Shown piece after piece: positions 28,298 through 35,558 of a DNA stretch of 35,558 nt (positions within the stretch are counted from its first letter, which is position 1; the number at the start of each line of letters is the position of its first letter). The notes beneath the pieces were generated by a model that was given only the letters and a program-made list of their open reading frames with translations, was not told the origin of the DNA and searched no databases. Both the position numbers and the translations under genes were made by a program. Source of the DNA: Hondaea fermentalgiana (lineage: Eukaryota > Sar > Bigyra > Thraustochytrida > Thraustochytriidae); contig NPFB01000019.1 in NCBI GenBank assembly GCA_014084085.1, positions 315,977 to 351,534 on the forward strand, given 5' to 3'.

Positions 28298-29233
28298 CTA
28301 CCTTCGTCGGGTGCCGCCGAACCCGCTCGAGGAGTGGCCACCGCCACTACCACTACCACTGCTCGGGCCACCTCCCCAGCTTGAGCTGCCGCCACCATAG
28401 CCGCCGCCTCCGCCATATCTATTGTAAGAGTGGGTGCCATAACCACGACGGTTACTACCAAAGCCTCGCGCCATGGATGCACCAAGAGCGCCAAGCCCAA
28501 GACCTGACCAAAACCCTGGACCTGACGTGCCGCGCGATCCGCGGGGCTCGCAACTGTTGTCGTAGCCACCGAATCCGCTGCCCCAGCCGCCCCAACCACC
28601 GCCTCCACCGCCGCCGCCCCAGCCATCATACCCACCGCCTCCATTACCGCGGCGTCGATCATGTGAAGACGGCTGTGTCGGAGCCATGAAGATGTAGTAC
28701 ATGAGCATGGCGACGGAGCCCATCATTACAAATCGCACAATTTTGCTCAAGAAAGAATCAGAATCACGAGCAGATCGGTATGGGTGGGCACCATAAGAGG
28801 AGAATGTTGCTCCACGGCGATGCATGGTATACTCGAGGCCGCATGAACCGGCCAGGATAAATGGGTCGTCACGCGAATTGAAGCCCTCGCAAACCACGTC
28901 AGTGGTACCGAGATCGAACTCGTTAGGAAGCTGAGCCGTGCACGCCCACTGCACCTCGCCATAGGAATCCGTGCCCACATTTCTACACTGCACAACATCT
29001 GGTTCAAAGGAGCAATCGCCTCCGACGCAGGTCAGCTGGGGAACTGGGGCTGATCGTCGACCGGTTGTCATCATGCCCCTGCGAAACGTAAGAGCGGAGA
29101 CTCTTTCGAGGTCAATCTTCTGTTGGGCATGCACGTAGTTCACAGCAAGCGCACTCAGCACGAACGTGCGAAGCGCTAATGCCCAGGTGGGCGCAGACCT
29201 CTGCGGACGCGGTCTGCAGCCTCTTTTCCTCAT
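28298..29233 (-). CDS. SARAF (TMEM66) homologue, store-operated calcium entry regulator
   Basis: 311 residues from ATG 29233; a GTG five codons upstream is less likely. In animals SARAF sits in the ER membrane and switches off STIM/Orai calcium entry. A hydrophobic signal sequence lies at about 17-35. The luminal domain holds the family hallmark in order: LTCVGGDC (67-74), FEPDVVQCRNVG (76-87), YGEVQWACTAQLPNEF (91-106), VVCEGFNSRDDPFILAGS (113-130) and CGLEYT (131-136). A single membrane helix follows at about 165-183. The cytosolic tail from about 195 is Gly/Tyr/Ser-rich with long GGGG and GYGG runs, then ends basic (GTRRR). The domain order matches human SARAF closely. The start faces the WD40-like gene across a divergent 836-base region. 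Confidence 0.93.
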   Translation of the reverse strand: MRKRGCRPRPQRSAPTWALALRTFVLSALAVNYVHAQQKIDLERVSALTFRRGMMTTGRRSAPVPQLTCVGGDCSFEPDVVQCRNVGTDSYGEVQWACTAQLPNEFDLGTTDVVCEGFNSRDDPFILAGSCGLEYTMHRRGATFSSYGAHPYRSARDSDSFLSKIVRFVMMGSVAMLMYYIFMAPTQPSSHDRRRGNGGGGYDGWGGGGGGGGWGGWGSGFGGYDNSCEPRGSRGTSGPGFWSGLGLGALGASMARGFGSNRRGYGTHSYNRYGGGGGYGGGSSSWGGGPSSGSGSGGGHSSSGFGGTRRR

Positions 29234-30069
29234 GTTGAGGCTGGCCACGGGCCGAACGAAGCCAGCGCGATACCTCGACCCGCGCTTCGTGTGACGATGG
29301 TGCTCTGTCCTGCGACGCCCCGCCTTGTCTCGTGTCCTGCGTGGCCCCGGGGTCTCGGCGTTTCCGGCGCTGTGCTCGTCTTCGTTCGGGGTTTGGCCCG
29401 GCAGCAGCTAGCTGAGCAGCTGCAGCGCGCTGGTTCTGCGCCTACTTGCTTGGCACCGATGCGGGCCGCCACGGTGGAAGAAGCTCTCGGACGTTCTTCG
29501 GGACCTCCGCAGCGCAAGCTACTCGCCGCAGCACTGGCAGCGCAAGCCGCAGCCGGCCCTTCTCTCGCGGCAGAGCGATCGACTGGAAGCCGAAGAGCAA
29601 GACGATCAACTTGACCTTGAAGAAGGAGAGCAGCGGAGTGGAGCGTACGAAGACGAGCGTCCGACTCGGAGCAAGACGAGGCTTGTCTTCGGAGCGAGCG
29701 CATTCGCGTCGCTCGCTTCCGAGTGGCGCCTTTGCGCTCGCTCAAATTCCGGCAGCGATACAAGCACCGTGGAAGCGCCGCTGCAAGCGGCTTGCAGCTA
29801 CGACACGACTTGAAGACCTACGATGCGACTTGGTTCTGAAGACTTTCACCTTGGCTTCTCGGTCGATGTGCAGTTTCTAGCTGGGGCGGCGATTCGGAGC
29901 GAAGCGAAGTCAAAAGTCCTTTGAACAAGATGATTGACACAGAGAGAGCCTCGGAGAGCCTTTTTTACAATACAAGCACAGCCACTGGAGGGAGAAAAAG
30001 CAAGAGCGAGATAGCAAGAAACAAACAACCATTGTCGTCGCGCGCGCGAGAGAGTGAGGGTCTGGCGCG
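29234..30069. other. Divergent intergenic region (SARAF / WD40-like gene)
   Basis: 836 bases between outward-facing start codons, so it contains both promoters. It is rich in GAAGACGAGCG-like sequence near 29600-29700, and has a local near-repeat (ctacgacacgacttgaagac and ctacgatgcgacttg) near 29797-29832. Open frames of 107-177 codons occur but show only Arg/Ala/Ser-rich sequence; no gene is called. Confidence 0.5.
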
Positions 30070-31356
30070 ATGTACGCGTCTCGCTCCGTGCTGCTGCCGG
30101 CGAACGCGGCCGGCGGGTGCGGCCCAGGGGGCGGGAACGTCGCCTCGAGACTATGCGTGGTGGACGAGGTCTCCGCAGGCGACGGCAAGGTGCTCGTGGC
30201 CGCGGGTGTGCGTGAGACGCTCGTGGCCGCCGTCGCGAGCTTTCCGACGAAGAGGGAAGTCAAGGAGATCGCCGAGGGCAAGGAGGAGCAACGAGAGGCG
30301 AAAGAGGATGACAAGTCAACGCACGAGGCCTCGTCCAAGCTCGCCGTTCCAGAGACTCTCGCCGACACCATCTCTCTTCAGGTCGGGGCCTCGCTTCGAA
30401 GCGAGGTGATGAGCGTCGCCAAATGTGGCCGTGTGGTGGCTGCTGCAGACGGCCTGGGCAGCGGGGTGCTAGCTCGTCTGCCCAATGTAATTGATGATAT
30501 TTCCGACCTTGTTCCCGAGCCCATGTCGCGGCGCACTGGAGGGGACGAAGCGGCCGAACCGTCAGCCAAACGAATGCGCGTCGATATCGGCGGCTGTCTC
30601 AAGTGGGACCCCATTATGCCGCACGCAATGCCCGGGTGGAGCGGCGTAGCCTTCCCTCGCCTTGCAGCTGATCAAGCGCAGGACCCCGAGCTCGTGGCTG
30701 TCACGCATAGTTTCGCGCAAGAGACCCAGATTGTTGACGTTTTCACGGGCGCGCGCCGCGGTCGCATTTCGCACGCGCAGACCCCGACAGGTGTCGCGTT
30801 TGCTGACTCTAACACCTTATTGACCTTGGAGTGGGGTACAGTAAGCCTGTGGGACGTTCGCACTTCCAAACCAGTCAAGTCCACCGCAGGTTCCATGGCG
30901 CAAGAGCGGCAGCCATGGCTTGCCCTTGATGTGGGTCAAGACCCCAATGTACTCGCTATTGCGGGAGAATCCCGCGCTGTGGTGCTATTAGATCTGCGTT
31001 CTTGGAGAACGCTGGCCACGTGGCGTGCGCCCATCAAGTACGAGCCCGTGGCACTGCGCCTTGTCGGTGCCGATAACCGATGCTTTATTGCGGGTCGTGA
31101 TCATGAGCTTGTTGGCTGCCGTCTTGCAGACATGAGCAAAAAATCAGCCGTGACGACGCAGTCTGCGAAAACACAGACCCCGCAGTCTGTCCCAGCAGGA
31201 TCTCTGCTCTATCAGAATCACCGTACTTTTCGTAGCGAGGACACCTGGGCGGGAATTGATATCTGTAGCGGGGCATCGGACTCGGAATCTTCTTCCTCTC
31301 GCTTCGTCGGCCTCACTACTTCGGGCATCTTGTACGCTGGCAATTATGGTTTTTGA
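30070..31356 (+). CDS. WD40-like beta-propeller protein, function unknown
   Basis: 428 residues from ATG 30070. I do not recognise the specific family. Residues about 75-110 are highly charged (Lys/Glu) and probably disordered. AEPSAKRMRV near residue 170 could be a nuclear localisation signal. From about 190 onward there are propeller-like strands ending in WD-type dipeptides: TQIVDVFTGARRG, GTVSLWDVRTSKPV and RAVVLLDLRSWRTLATW, with spacing of about 45 residues. The C-terminus (DTWAGIDIC, FVGLTTSGILYAGNYGF) resembles closing blade strands. Only a few blades are obvious, so the fold is likely but not certain. The stop codon is followed at once by a pentanucleotide repeat, and the gene converges with the type I membrane protein gene. 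Confidence 0.65.
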   Translation: MYASRSVLLPANAAGGCGPGGGNVASRLCVVDEVSAGDGKVLVAAGVRETLVAAVASFPTKREVKEIAEGKEEQREAKEDDKSTHEASSKLAVPETLADTISLQVGASLRSEVMSVAKCGRVVAAADGLGSGVLARLPNVIDDISDLVPEPMSRRTGGDEAAEPSAKRMRVDIGGCLKWDPIMPHAMPGWSGVAFPRLAADQAQDPELVAVTHSFAQETQIVDVFTGARRGRISHAQTPTGVAFADSNTLLTLEWGTVSLWDVRTSKPVKSTAGSMAQERQPWLALDVGQDPNVLAIAGESRAVVLLDLRSWRTLATWRAPIKYEPVALRLVGADNRCFIAGRDHELVGCRLADMSKKSAVTTQSAKTQTPQSVPAGSLLYQNHRTFRSEDTWAGIDICSGASDSESSSSRFVGLTTSGILYAGNYGF

Positions 31357-31683
31357 CGCAATGCAATGCAATGCAATGCAATGCAATGCAATGCAATGCA
31401 ATGCAATGCAAGTGATATTTCTTCCTTTTTCTCCATTTCTTCTCTTCCTCGCAGATTACACTCAACGTAGCAATCATTCATGACCCAGACCGGCGATTCC
31501 TCTTTTGACGACGAAAAAGTACGTAATGTTGACTCGCCTCCGGACAGAAAATACGAGGTCCCTACTGTTTCGTTGCACACCAAGCTACGACGAGTGAGGC
31601 CTTTTATTCTTTATAAACATCAAAAACGAAAAGAAAAGTTTTCCTGTGTTCAGCCAGAAAACAACTCGAGAGGTCCGCCTGTA
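31357..31683. other. Convergent 3' intergenic region
   Basis: 327 bases between two converging stops. It opens with the ATGCA repeat and then a T/C-rich stretch (31415-31450). A cttttattctttataaac segment near 31600 reads on the minus strand as an AT-rich element that could serve 3' end formation of the type I protein gene. No gene is seen. Confidence 0.5.
31358..31410. repeat. ATGCA pentanucleotide microsatellite, ten units
   Basis: gca plus ten perfect atgca units starts two bases after the WD40-like stop codon, so it lies in that gene's 3' UTR. The copies are identical, suggesting recent expansion. Confidence 0.95.
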
Positions 31684-33708
31684 TTACACAGGTGAGTCGG
31701 CCTTATCCCACTTGGAACAAATTAATCCCCTATACTTTAAGACGAGCTTGGCAACCACAGCAACACTCGCTAGAGCAATGGCAACAATTCCGTAGACTGG
31801 CATGCCATTCGTGCCGGAATCTGCCTCGTCGCCCGCGATTGTCCCATCCTCGGTTGAAGAAGCGTCTGTTGTGTCGTTTCGCAGTTGTATAATGCACGAG
31901 AATTTATCTTGGCTCACCTGCGGAGTGACCTCGTACGGGTCGACGAGAGTGACATTGACGCCAAGTGCACCTTGGCCACAAAGTTCCGAAATCTCGAGCG
32001 AGTCAAGGACGGCATTGATTGCAGTCGTTGGCCCATGGAGCCAGATTCCCGACGAGCAGCCATGTTCGATACAAAGTGCGTGCGAAGTCCAAGCTAAAGA
32101 AGAGCTTCCTTCATTCCGCAGCGTGATGAAGTCCTCGACGGCAGCATTGGCGTTTGCGTCTCGGTTCACCGAAGCGGCAGGGAAATCTACAGTCACATTG
32201 CTCAAGGTGGCGCGAAGAAAAGTATTTTCACAGGATGAGGTCGAAGATAGCACGACTTGTACAGGGAAGACGTCGGCGTTCGCATGCGATTTAACCTGGA
32301 TGCCTTGGACTGGAGCATAGAGACCAAGCGTTGATGCTGGCGCAGAAGAGACCAATGAAGGGCACATGAGACCTTGCAGAGGTTGCGGCGCCGCTTCAAC
32401 TTGGACCGTGACCAGACTCAAGCTCGAAGATTCCTCCACGCCAAGTTCGGCGTCGACGGCGACAGCAGCGTACGTAAAAGAGAGAAGCGGCGAGTCGCTT
32501 AGCGCGAGAGAGGCCGACCGCCCGTACACGTCGGAAGGCAATACGTCGAAAAAGTCCAAAGAAGGCATTTCGAGAATGAGACTATCTCCTGTCAAAGGTG
32601 AGAGCAGATCAGCGCCAATTGCAAGTTCCTGGTGCGTAATCGCATCGAAAAGACGACCAGCCGCGAGACTTGAGGCGTTCACTTTCCAAAGCATCTCTCT
32701 TGGTCGATAGTTGGCCTGATCGTCGACGGCATCGAGCACTATGGTGCGATTCTGTGCGCCCTGCACGAGAACGTGAGAAGCGCTAACGCTTTTGACGCTT
32801 TTTTCAAACTGAATTGTCATTGTTCCCTTGCTGGACCCTATTTCAGTGCGGAAAAAGTTCACATCCCCATAGACGCGATCGCCGTCCTCTGAAAACTCCA
32901 TAACTTCGAAATCAAAAACATCCTCGTCACCATAAACTGCCGCAATGGAGCCATTCGTGGATGATTGGTAGCAGACCTGCATACTACCCTGTGAGACCGC
33001 TACGCGCTGGTCTGCAGTTTCAGGCAGGAAAGCAAGTTCGGCCTCTTCCTCAATTGTGTTTGGACATTTGTGCGCATAAAGTCGCCCGTGCAATCCAACG
33101 GTGCTAAAGGCAATTTGAAAGCTTCCAAAGGCAAAGTTTTCTGCATCTGTGCTTTCAATGTCGAGCAACGTAGGTACCATGCGGGGAACCTCAACCGTTT
33201 TCGAGACAGCTTTTGGTGCGTCCTCCTCCGCAACGGGACACAAGTAGAGCCGGACACTGTCAGCGTATAGTGGGTTACTAAACGGATAGGCATAGCGCAC
33301 GACGCGGACAGAGTCGAGTGCGAGCTCCTTGGTACATGCCAACGTTGACCCTTCCGGGAGAGCGTAATCATCTGCGTCGTCTTGATGATACATGATATTG
33401 TTTCTGCTGGTGCTAACCTCGATGTAGCTGGGCGCCTCGACATAGCCCACAAATCTGTCTTCGACATAGTACAGCTTACCGTGATCGGGCATGCCAAAGA
33501 ACATCAAATGGACTGCGTAGCCGTTCGTGTTTTTGAACATGTCAACATCAAAGGCTTCTTTGAAGGCGCTTTCGATGTGAGGAAAAAGATTAAAGGGTGA
33601 ATGCTCGTTCACGCGCAAAAAGAAATCAGCCACTTCTCCTCCTTGGCTGCACGAGCAAAGCAAGAGAAGCTGAATGGATAAGAATATGATACGCAGATGG
33701 TACTGCAT
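31684..33708 (-). CDS. Secreted type I membrane protein of unknown family
   Basis: 674 residues from ATG 33708. I do not recognise the family. A classic signal peptide fills residues 1-24 (IIFLSIQLLLLCSCSQ). A single membrane helix at about 639-658 (YGIVAIALASVAVVAKLVLK) is followed by a short basic tail, so the bulk should be extracellular or luminal. The ectodomain is beta-strand-rich with scattered Cys. Patterns such as HGKLYYVEDRFVGY and GLHGRLYAHKC resemble the 'G-x-L-Y' start of cadherin-like/tandem-95 repeats, which suggests a string of such modules; this is a weak structural resemblance. Several N-glycosylation sites occur (NRT, NGS, NAS, NVT). Its start lies only 65 bases from the stop of the upstream ABHD17-type gene on the same strand. 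Confidence 0.7.
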   Translation of the reverse strand: MQYHLRIIFLSIQLLLLCSCSQGGEVADFFLRVNEHSPFNLFPHIESAFKEAFDVDMFKNTNGYAVHLMFFGMPDHGKLYYVEDRFVGYVEAPSYIEVSTSRNNIMYHQDDADDYALPEGSTLACTKELALDSVRVVRYAYPFSNPLYADSVRLYLCPVAEEDAPKAVSKTVEVPRMVPTLLDIESTDAENFAFGSFQIAFSTVGLHGRLYAHKCPNTIEEEAELAFLPETADQRVAVSQGSMQVCYQSSTNGSIAAVYGDEDVFDFEVMEFSEDGDRVYGDVNFFRTEIGSSKGTMTIQFEKSVKSVSASHVLVQGAQNRTIVLDAVDDQANYRPREMLWKVNASSLAAGRLFDAITHQELAIGADLLSPLTGDSLILEMPSLDFFDVLPSDVYGRSASLALSDSPLLSFTYAAVAVDAELGVEESSSLSLVTVQVEAAPQPLQGLMCPSLVSSAPASTLGLYAPVQGIQVKSHANADVFPVQVVLSSTSSCENTFLRATLSNVTVDFPAASVNRDANANAAVEDFITLRNEGSSSLAWTSHALCIEHGCSSGIWLHGPTTAINAVLDSLEISELCGQGALGVNVTLVDPYEVTPQVSQDKFSCIIQLRNDTTDASSTEDGTIAGDEADSGTNGMPVYGIVAIALASVAVVAKLVLKYRGLICSKWDKADSPV

Positions 33709-33773
33709 GGTGAGAAGCTGTCTACGCTTGCTCCCTACTCGTGCAGGGCAAGAAAAGGCTTTTCCTGCCTTCG

Positions 33774-34904
33774 TTATGCCGACGGCTCGCTGCCAAACGG
33801 CACCAACGATGTGAATTTGAAGAAATCCCGCAAGCGTGCAAAGAGAAGCTTGGTAACTGCGACCTCAATGTTGTTGTGACCTACATCGGTTGCCCAGTAG
33901 GGTTCATACCTGAGTGTTACGTCGTTAGTGTTATTTTGTAGACTGTTAGCAAACGAGCGAGCGAGCGAGCAAGAAGTCCCGACATTTCCTTGGATAGAAG
34001 ACGGACTATTTTTGTCCGGGGGGATACGATTACGATGGACGTACCTGAACTTTTCCTGCGTTGCCAGGTACAGCTCTTGACCATGCCAGAACGGAACAAT
34101 TTCGTCGCGCGTGCCATGCACGATCATGATTGGACAGCAGATATTTGAGACGCGATCGATATTGCAAAACATGTCGCCCGGCAAGGAGAAGCGAAAGTGA
34201 AATGCTACTCGGTAAACTGACATGAGCGGGCTTTGCAGAATGACACCCGCTACCGAATCGTCTAAAAGAGGAAAAAGATTTGCAATCAATGACGGAATCA
34301 AGATCGTGTGCGATGAGCGTGAGTGTCTCTGCCAAATCAACTCTCGTGAAAGCTGGAAAAAGTGGACTTTGATGGGGTGGTGTCCATCAAAAAAATGGAG
34401 GCTGTGCACGCATCCCGCCTGTACAAGGCATGGCGGTTCCGGCACGTGCGGATATTCCAAAACAGCTTCAGACTCTAACTTACCCTTTTTGGACTGCTTT
34501 TCTGCGAGGTAACACGTTGGCCCCGAGCCGAGGCTTCGTCCCCAGAGAATGATGTTTCGAGGAGAAATTCCTTTGACAACAGTGAGATAACTGAAGGCCG
34601 CATCAATGTCTGCGTAGCAATCCTCTTCGGAAGGCTGCAGGTTGTTGTTCCCATATCCCGTGTAGTCGTATGCGAGCACGTTGACGCGAAGAATGCGAGC
34701 GACCTCACAGAACCACGGGAAAATGAGACCGATATCTTCGGCATTGCCATGACTGAAAAGAATTGTCTGCTGCGCGCCTACATCATTGTGAAAAGCAGCA
34801 ATGGTGCTTCCGCGCCTCGTGTACAACTTCATAAAGTCCGCCTCGTCATCGTCGTACGAGCTGTTTGGCGGCTGGAAGAGAAGCGCGGAAATGCTGGACC
34901 CCAT
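33774..34904 (-). CDS. ABHD17-type alpha/beta hydrolase (predicted protein depalmitoylase), two introns
   Basis: Three exons, 34904-34484, 34261-34045 and 33909-33774, give 257 residues. ABHD17 enzymes remove palmitate from membrane-bound proteins such as Ras. SHGNAEDIG (51-59) forms the oxyanion region. The nucleophile Ser124 sits in WGRSLGSG, the acid Asp193 in HGTRDEIVPF, and His224 in VGHNNIE, so the triad is complete. YDYTGYG (79-85) is also typical. The start MGSSIS fits the N-myristoylation pattern MGxxxS, which favours this ATG over the longer frame to 34958 and suggests membrane anchoring (inference). Animal ABHD17 instead has a Cys-rich palmitoylated N-terminus. Both introns leave the frame open if retained, so a 394-codon unspliced frame exists, but it breaks the fold between core strands. 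Confidence 0.85.
   Translation of the reverse strand: MGSSISALLFQPPNSSYDDDEADFMKLYTRRGSTIAAFHNDVGAQQTILFSHGNAEDIGLIFPWFCEVARILRVNVLAYDYTGYGNNNLQPSEEDCYADIDAAFSYLTVVKGISPRNIILWGRSLGSGPTCYLAEKQSKKGKLESEAVLEYPHVPEPPCLVQAGCVHSLHFFDGHHPIKVHFFQLSRELIWQRHSRSSHTILIPSLIANLFPLLDDSVAGVILQSPLMSVYRVAFHFRFSLPGDMFCNIDRVSNICCPIMIVHGTRDEIVPFWHGQELYLATQEKFRYVHRNRIPPDKNSPSSIQGNVGTSCSLARSFANSLQNNTNDVTLRYEPYWATDVGHNNIEVAVTKLLFARLRDFFKFTSLVPFGSEPSA
33910..34044 (-). other. Intron 2 of the ABHD17-type gene, 135 bp
   Basis: Donor CAG|GTACGT at 34044, acceptor CACTCAG ending at 33910, with a branch-like CACTAAC about 20 bases upstream. Joins KFR to YEPYW, matching family spacing before the catalytic His. Length is a multiple of three with no in-frame stop. 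It includes a GCGA repeat (33953-33971). Confidence 0.88.
33953..33971. repeat. GCGA tetranucleotide run inside intron 2
   Basis: Four to five tandem units (cgagcgagcgagcgagc) within the second intron of the ABHD17-type gene. Confidence 0.8.
34262..34483 (-). other. Intron 1 of the ABHD17-type gene, 222 bp
   Basis: Canonical donor AGG|GTAAGT at 34483 and pyrimidine-rich acceptor TTTTTCCTCTTTTAG ending at 34262. Removing it joins EKQSKK to DDSVAGVILQSP, restoring the normal spacing between the nucleophile helix and the next core strand. Multiple of three, no in-frame stop. Confidence 0.9.
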
Positions 34905-35505
34905 GCGGTCTATCCGAGAAGCGGTCAGTTCGTTCGTGAACGTGCGCGCGGCGAGCACTCACAACGTTGGGCAGACTTGCGGTCCGACCGACCGACGATG
35001 TGCGACTCCTCGAGTGCACGACGCGCGGCTAGATGCTCGCACGAGAGCGCGTACGCACGCAAGCACGTATACGCACCAAGGGAAAGAGAACTCGCGTTTG
35101 CCCGCGGTGCGCGGCGCGGACGGTCTCGAAGAGAACAACAGGTCAACGAATAATGAGGCCCGGGGAGCATAAACAGAACGACGCAAAAGAACAGGTTCCG
35201 TATCTGTTCCGTACAAGATCCGCGGGAGAAAACGTGAGAAAAAGCAGCGGAGAGAAGCGGCAAAAAGCGGCGTGGTATTGCAGGAGCTTGCGAGGGGACG
35301 CGCGTAGGGCACGGGGCGAGGGCGCAAGCCTAAGCGGCGGCTCTTGAAGTCTCGGGCGAGACTACGCCGGACGCTGCGAGTGACTTCTATCTTCTCTTCC
35401 TGGTGAAGCGCGCTTGAGCGCGAGGAAAGACCTGGATTGCAAGTGAAGAAGACGGCGACGCCGTCGTCGTTGTCGTTGTCGCTGTCGTTGTCGCTGCCGT
35501 TGTCA

Positions 35506-35556
<51 letters not shown>

Positions 35557-35558
35557 TC
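34905..35558. other. Upstream region of the ABHD17-type gene, ending in a hexanucleotide repeat
   Basis: GC-rich sequence that should hold the promoter and 5' UTR of the ABHD17-type gene. It has ACGCACGC-like stretches near 35045-35072. The last 97 bases are a GTCGCT repeat. Open frames on both strands lack recognisable domains; no gene is called. Confidence 0.5.
35462..35558. repeat. GTCGCT/GTCGTT hexanucleotide repeat running off the window
   Basis: About 16 units, degenerate (gtcgtt, gtcact, gccgtt) on the left and perfect gtcgct on the right, continuing to the last base. In one minus-strand frame it would read as an Asp-Ser repeat, so it could be the edge of a coding region to the right, or simple satellite DNA. 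Confidence 0.9.

Noticed and set aside
29230..29763. 177-codon minus-strand frame upstream of SARAF
   Set aside because: Overlaps the SARAF start in another frame and is Arg/Ala/Ser-rich; taken as promoter sequence.
34262..34483. ABHD17 intron 1 as coding sequence (longer 394-codon protein)
   Set aside because: Perfect GTAAGT donor and polypyrimidine acceptor flank it, and its removal restores family spacing around the active site.

Overview
The window looks like nuclear DNA of a eukaryotic microbe with compact, intron-poor genes. The proteins are plainly eukaryotic: polycystin channel, SARAF, PAT1, IWR1, TPR/OGT-type glycosyltransferase and ABHD17. Two genes contain GT-AG introns with strong splice signals. 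Intergenic DNA is GC-rich and full of microsatellites, and there are no bacterial operon or ribosome-binding signals. A very large GCC2/GCC3-type cysteine-rich receptor with a TRP-like membrane region, a chromate transporter, compact spacing (14 genes in 35.5 kb) and high GC fit a stramenopile, most likely a thraustochytrid (Labyrinthulomycetes). That assignment is inference from gene content, not from a marker gene.

Layout, left to right. (-) polycystin/PKD2-like channel (277-2799). (-) two-domain chromate transporter (3323-4729). (+) PlsC/AGPAT acyltransferase (6285-7247). (-) 1850-residue multidomain membrane receptor (7592-13144). (-) MSS51 C-terminal-domain protein with one 83-bp intron (13920-15403). 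(-) small acidic protein with eight Asp-Gly-Phe cores (16213-16857). (+) IWR1/SLC7A6OS homologue carrying ankyrin repeats (17579-19060). (+) tetraspanin-like four-helix protein (20350-21498). (+) TPR-GT41 protein with altered catalytic motifs (22247-25201). (+) PAT1 decapping activator (25809-27857). (-) SARAF (28298-29233). (+) WD40-like protein (30070-31356). (-) secreted type I membrane protein of unknown family (31684-33708). (-) ABHD17-type hydrolase with two introns (33774-34904).

There is no sign of a functional operon or gene cluster. Functional threads are: calcium and membrane signalling (polycystin channel, SARAF, GCC receptor, tetraspanin-like protein, ABHD17 depalmitoylase-like enzyme); RNA and transcription (IWR1, PAT1); lipid synthesis (AGPAT); and nucleocytoplasmic protein modification (the GT41 protein).

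The observations I rate highest are a GT41 enzyme that lacks the catalytic-base His and the GYPGT motif, an IWR1 protein with ankyrin repeats inserted between its conserved ends, and a DGF-repeat protein resembling adaptor-ear ligands. It shares a divergent CpG-rich promoter region with the IWR1 gene. ABHD17 also has two introns that are both multiples of three and free of stops. Several intergenic repeat structures are listed. No rRNA, tRNA, transposon or CRISPR was recognised.
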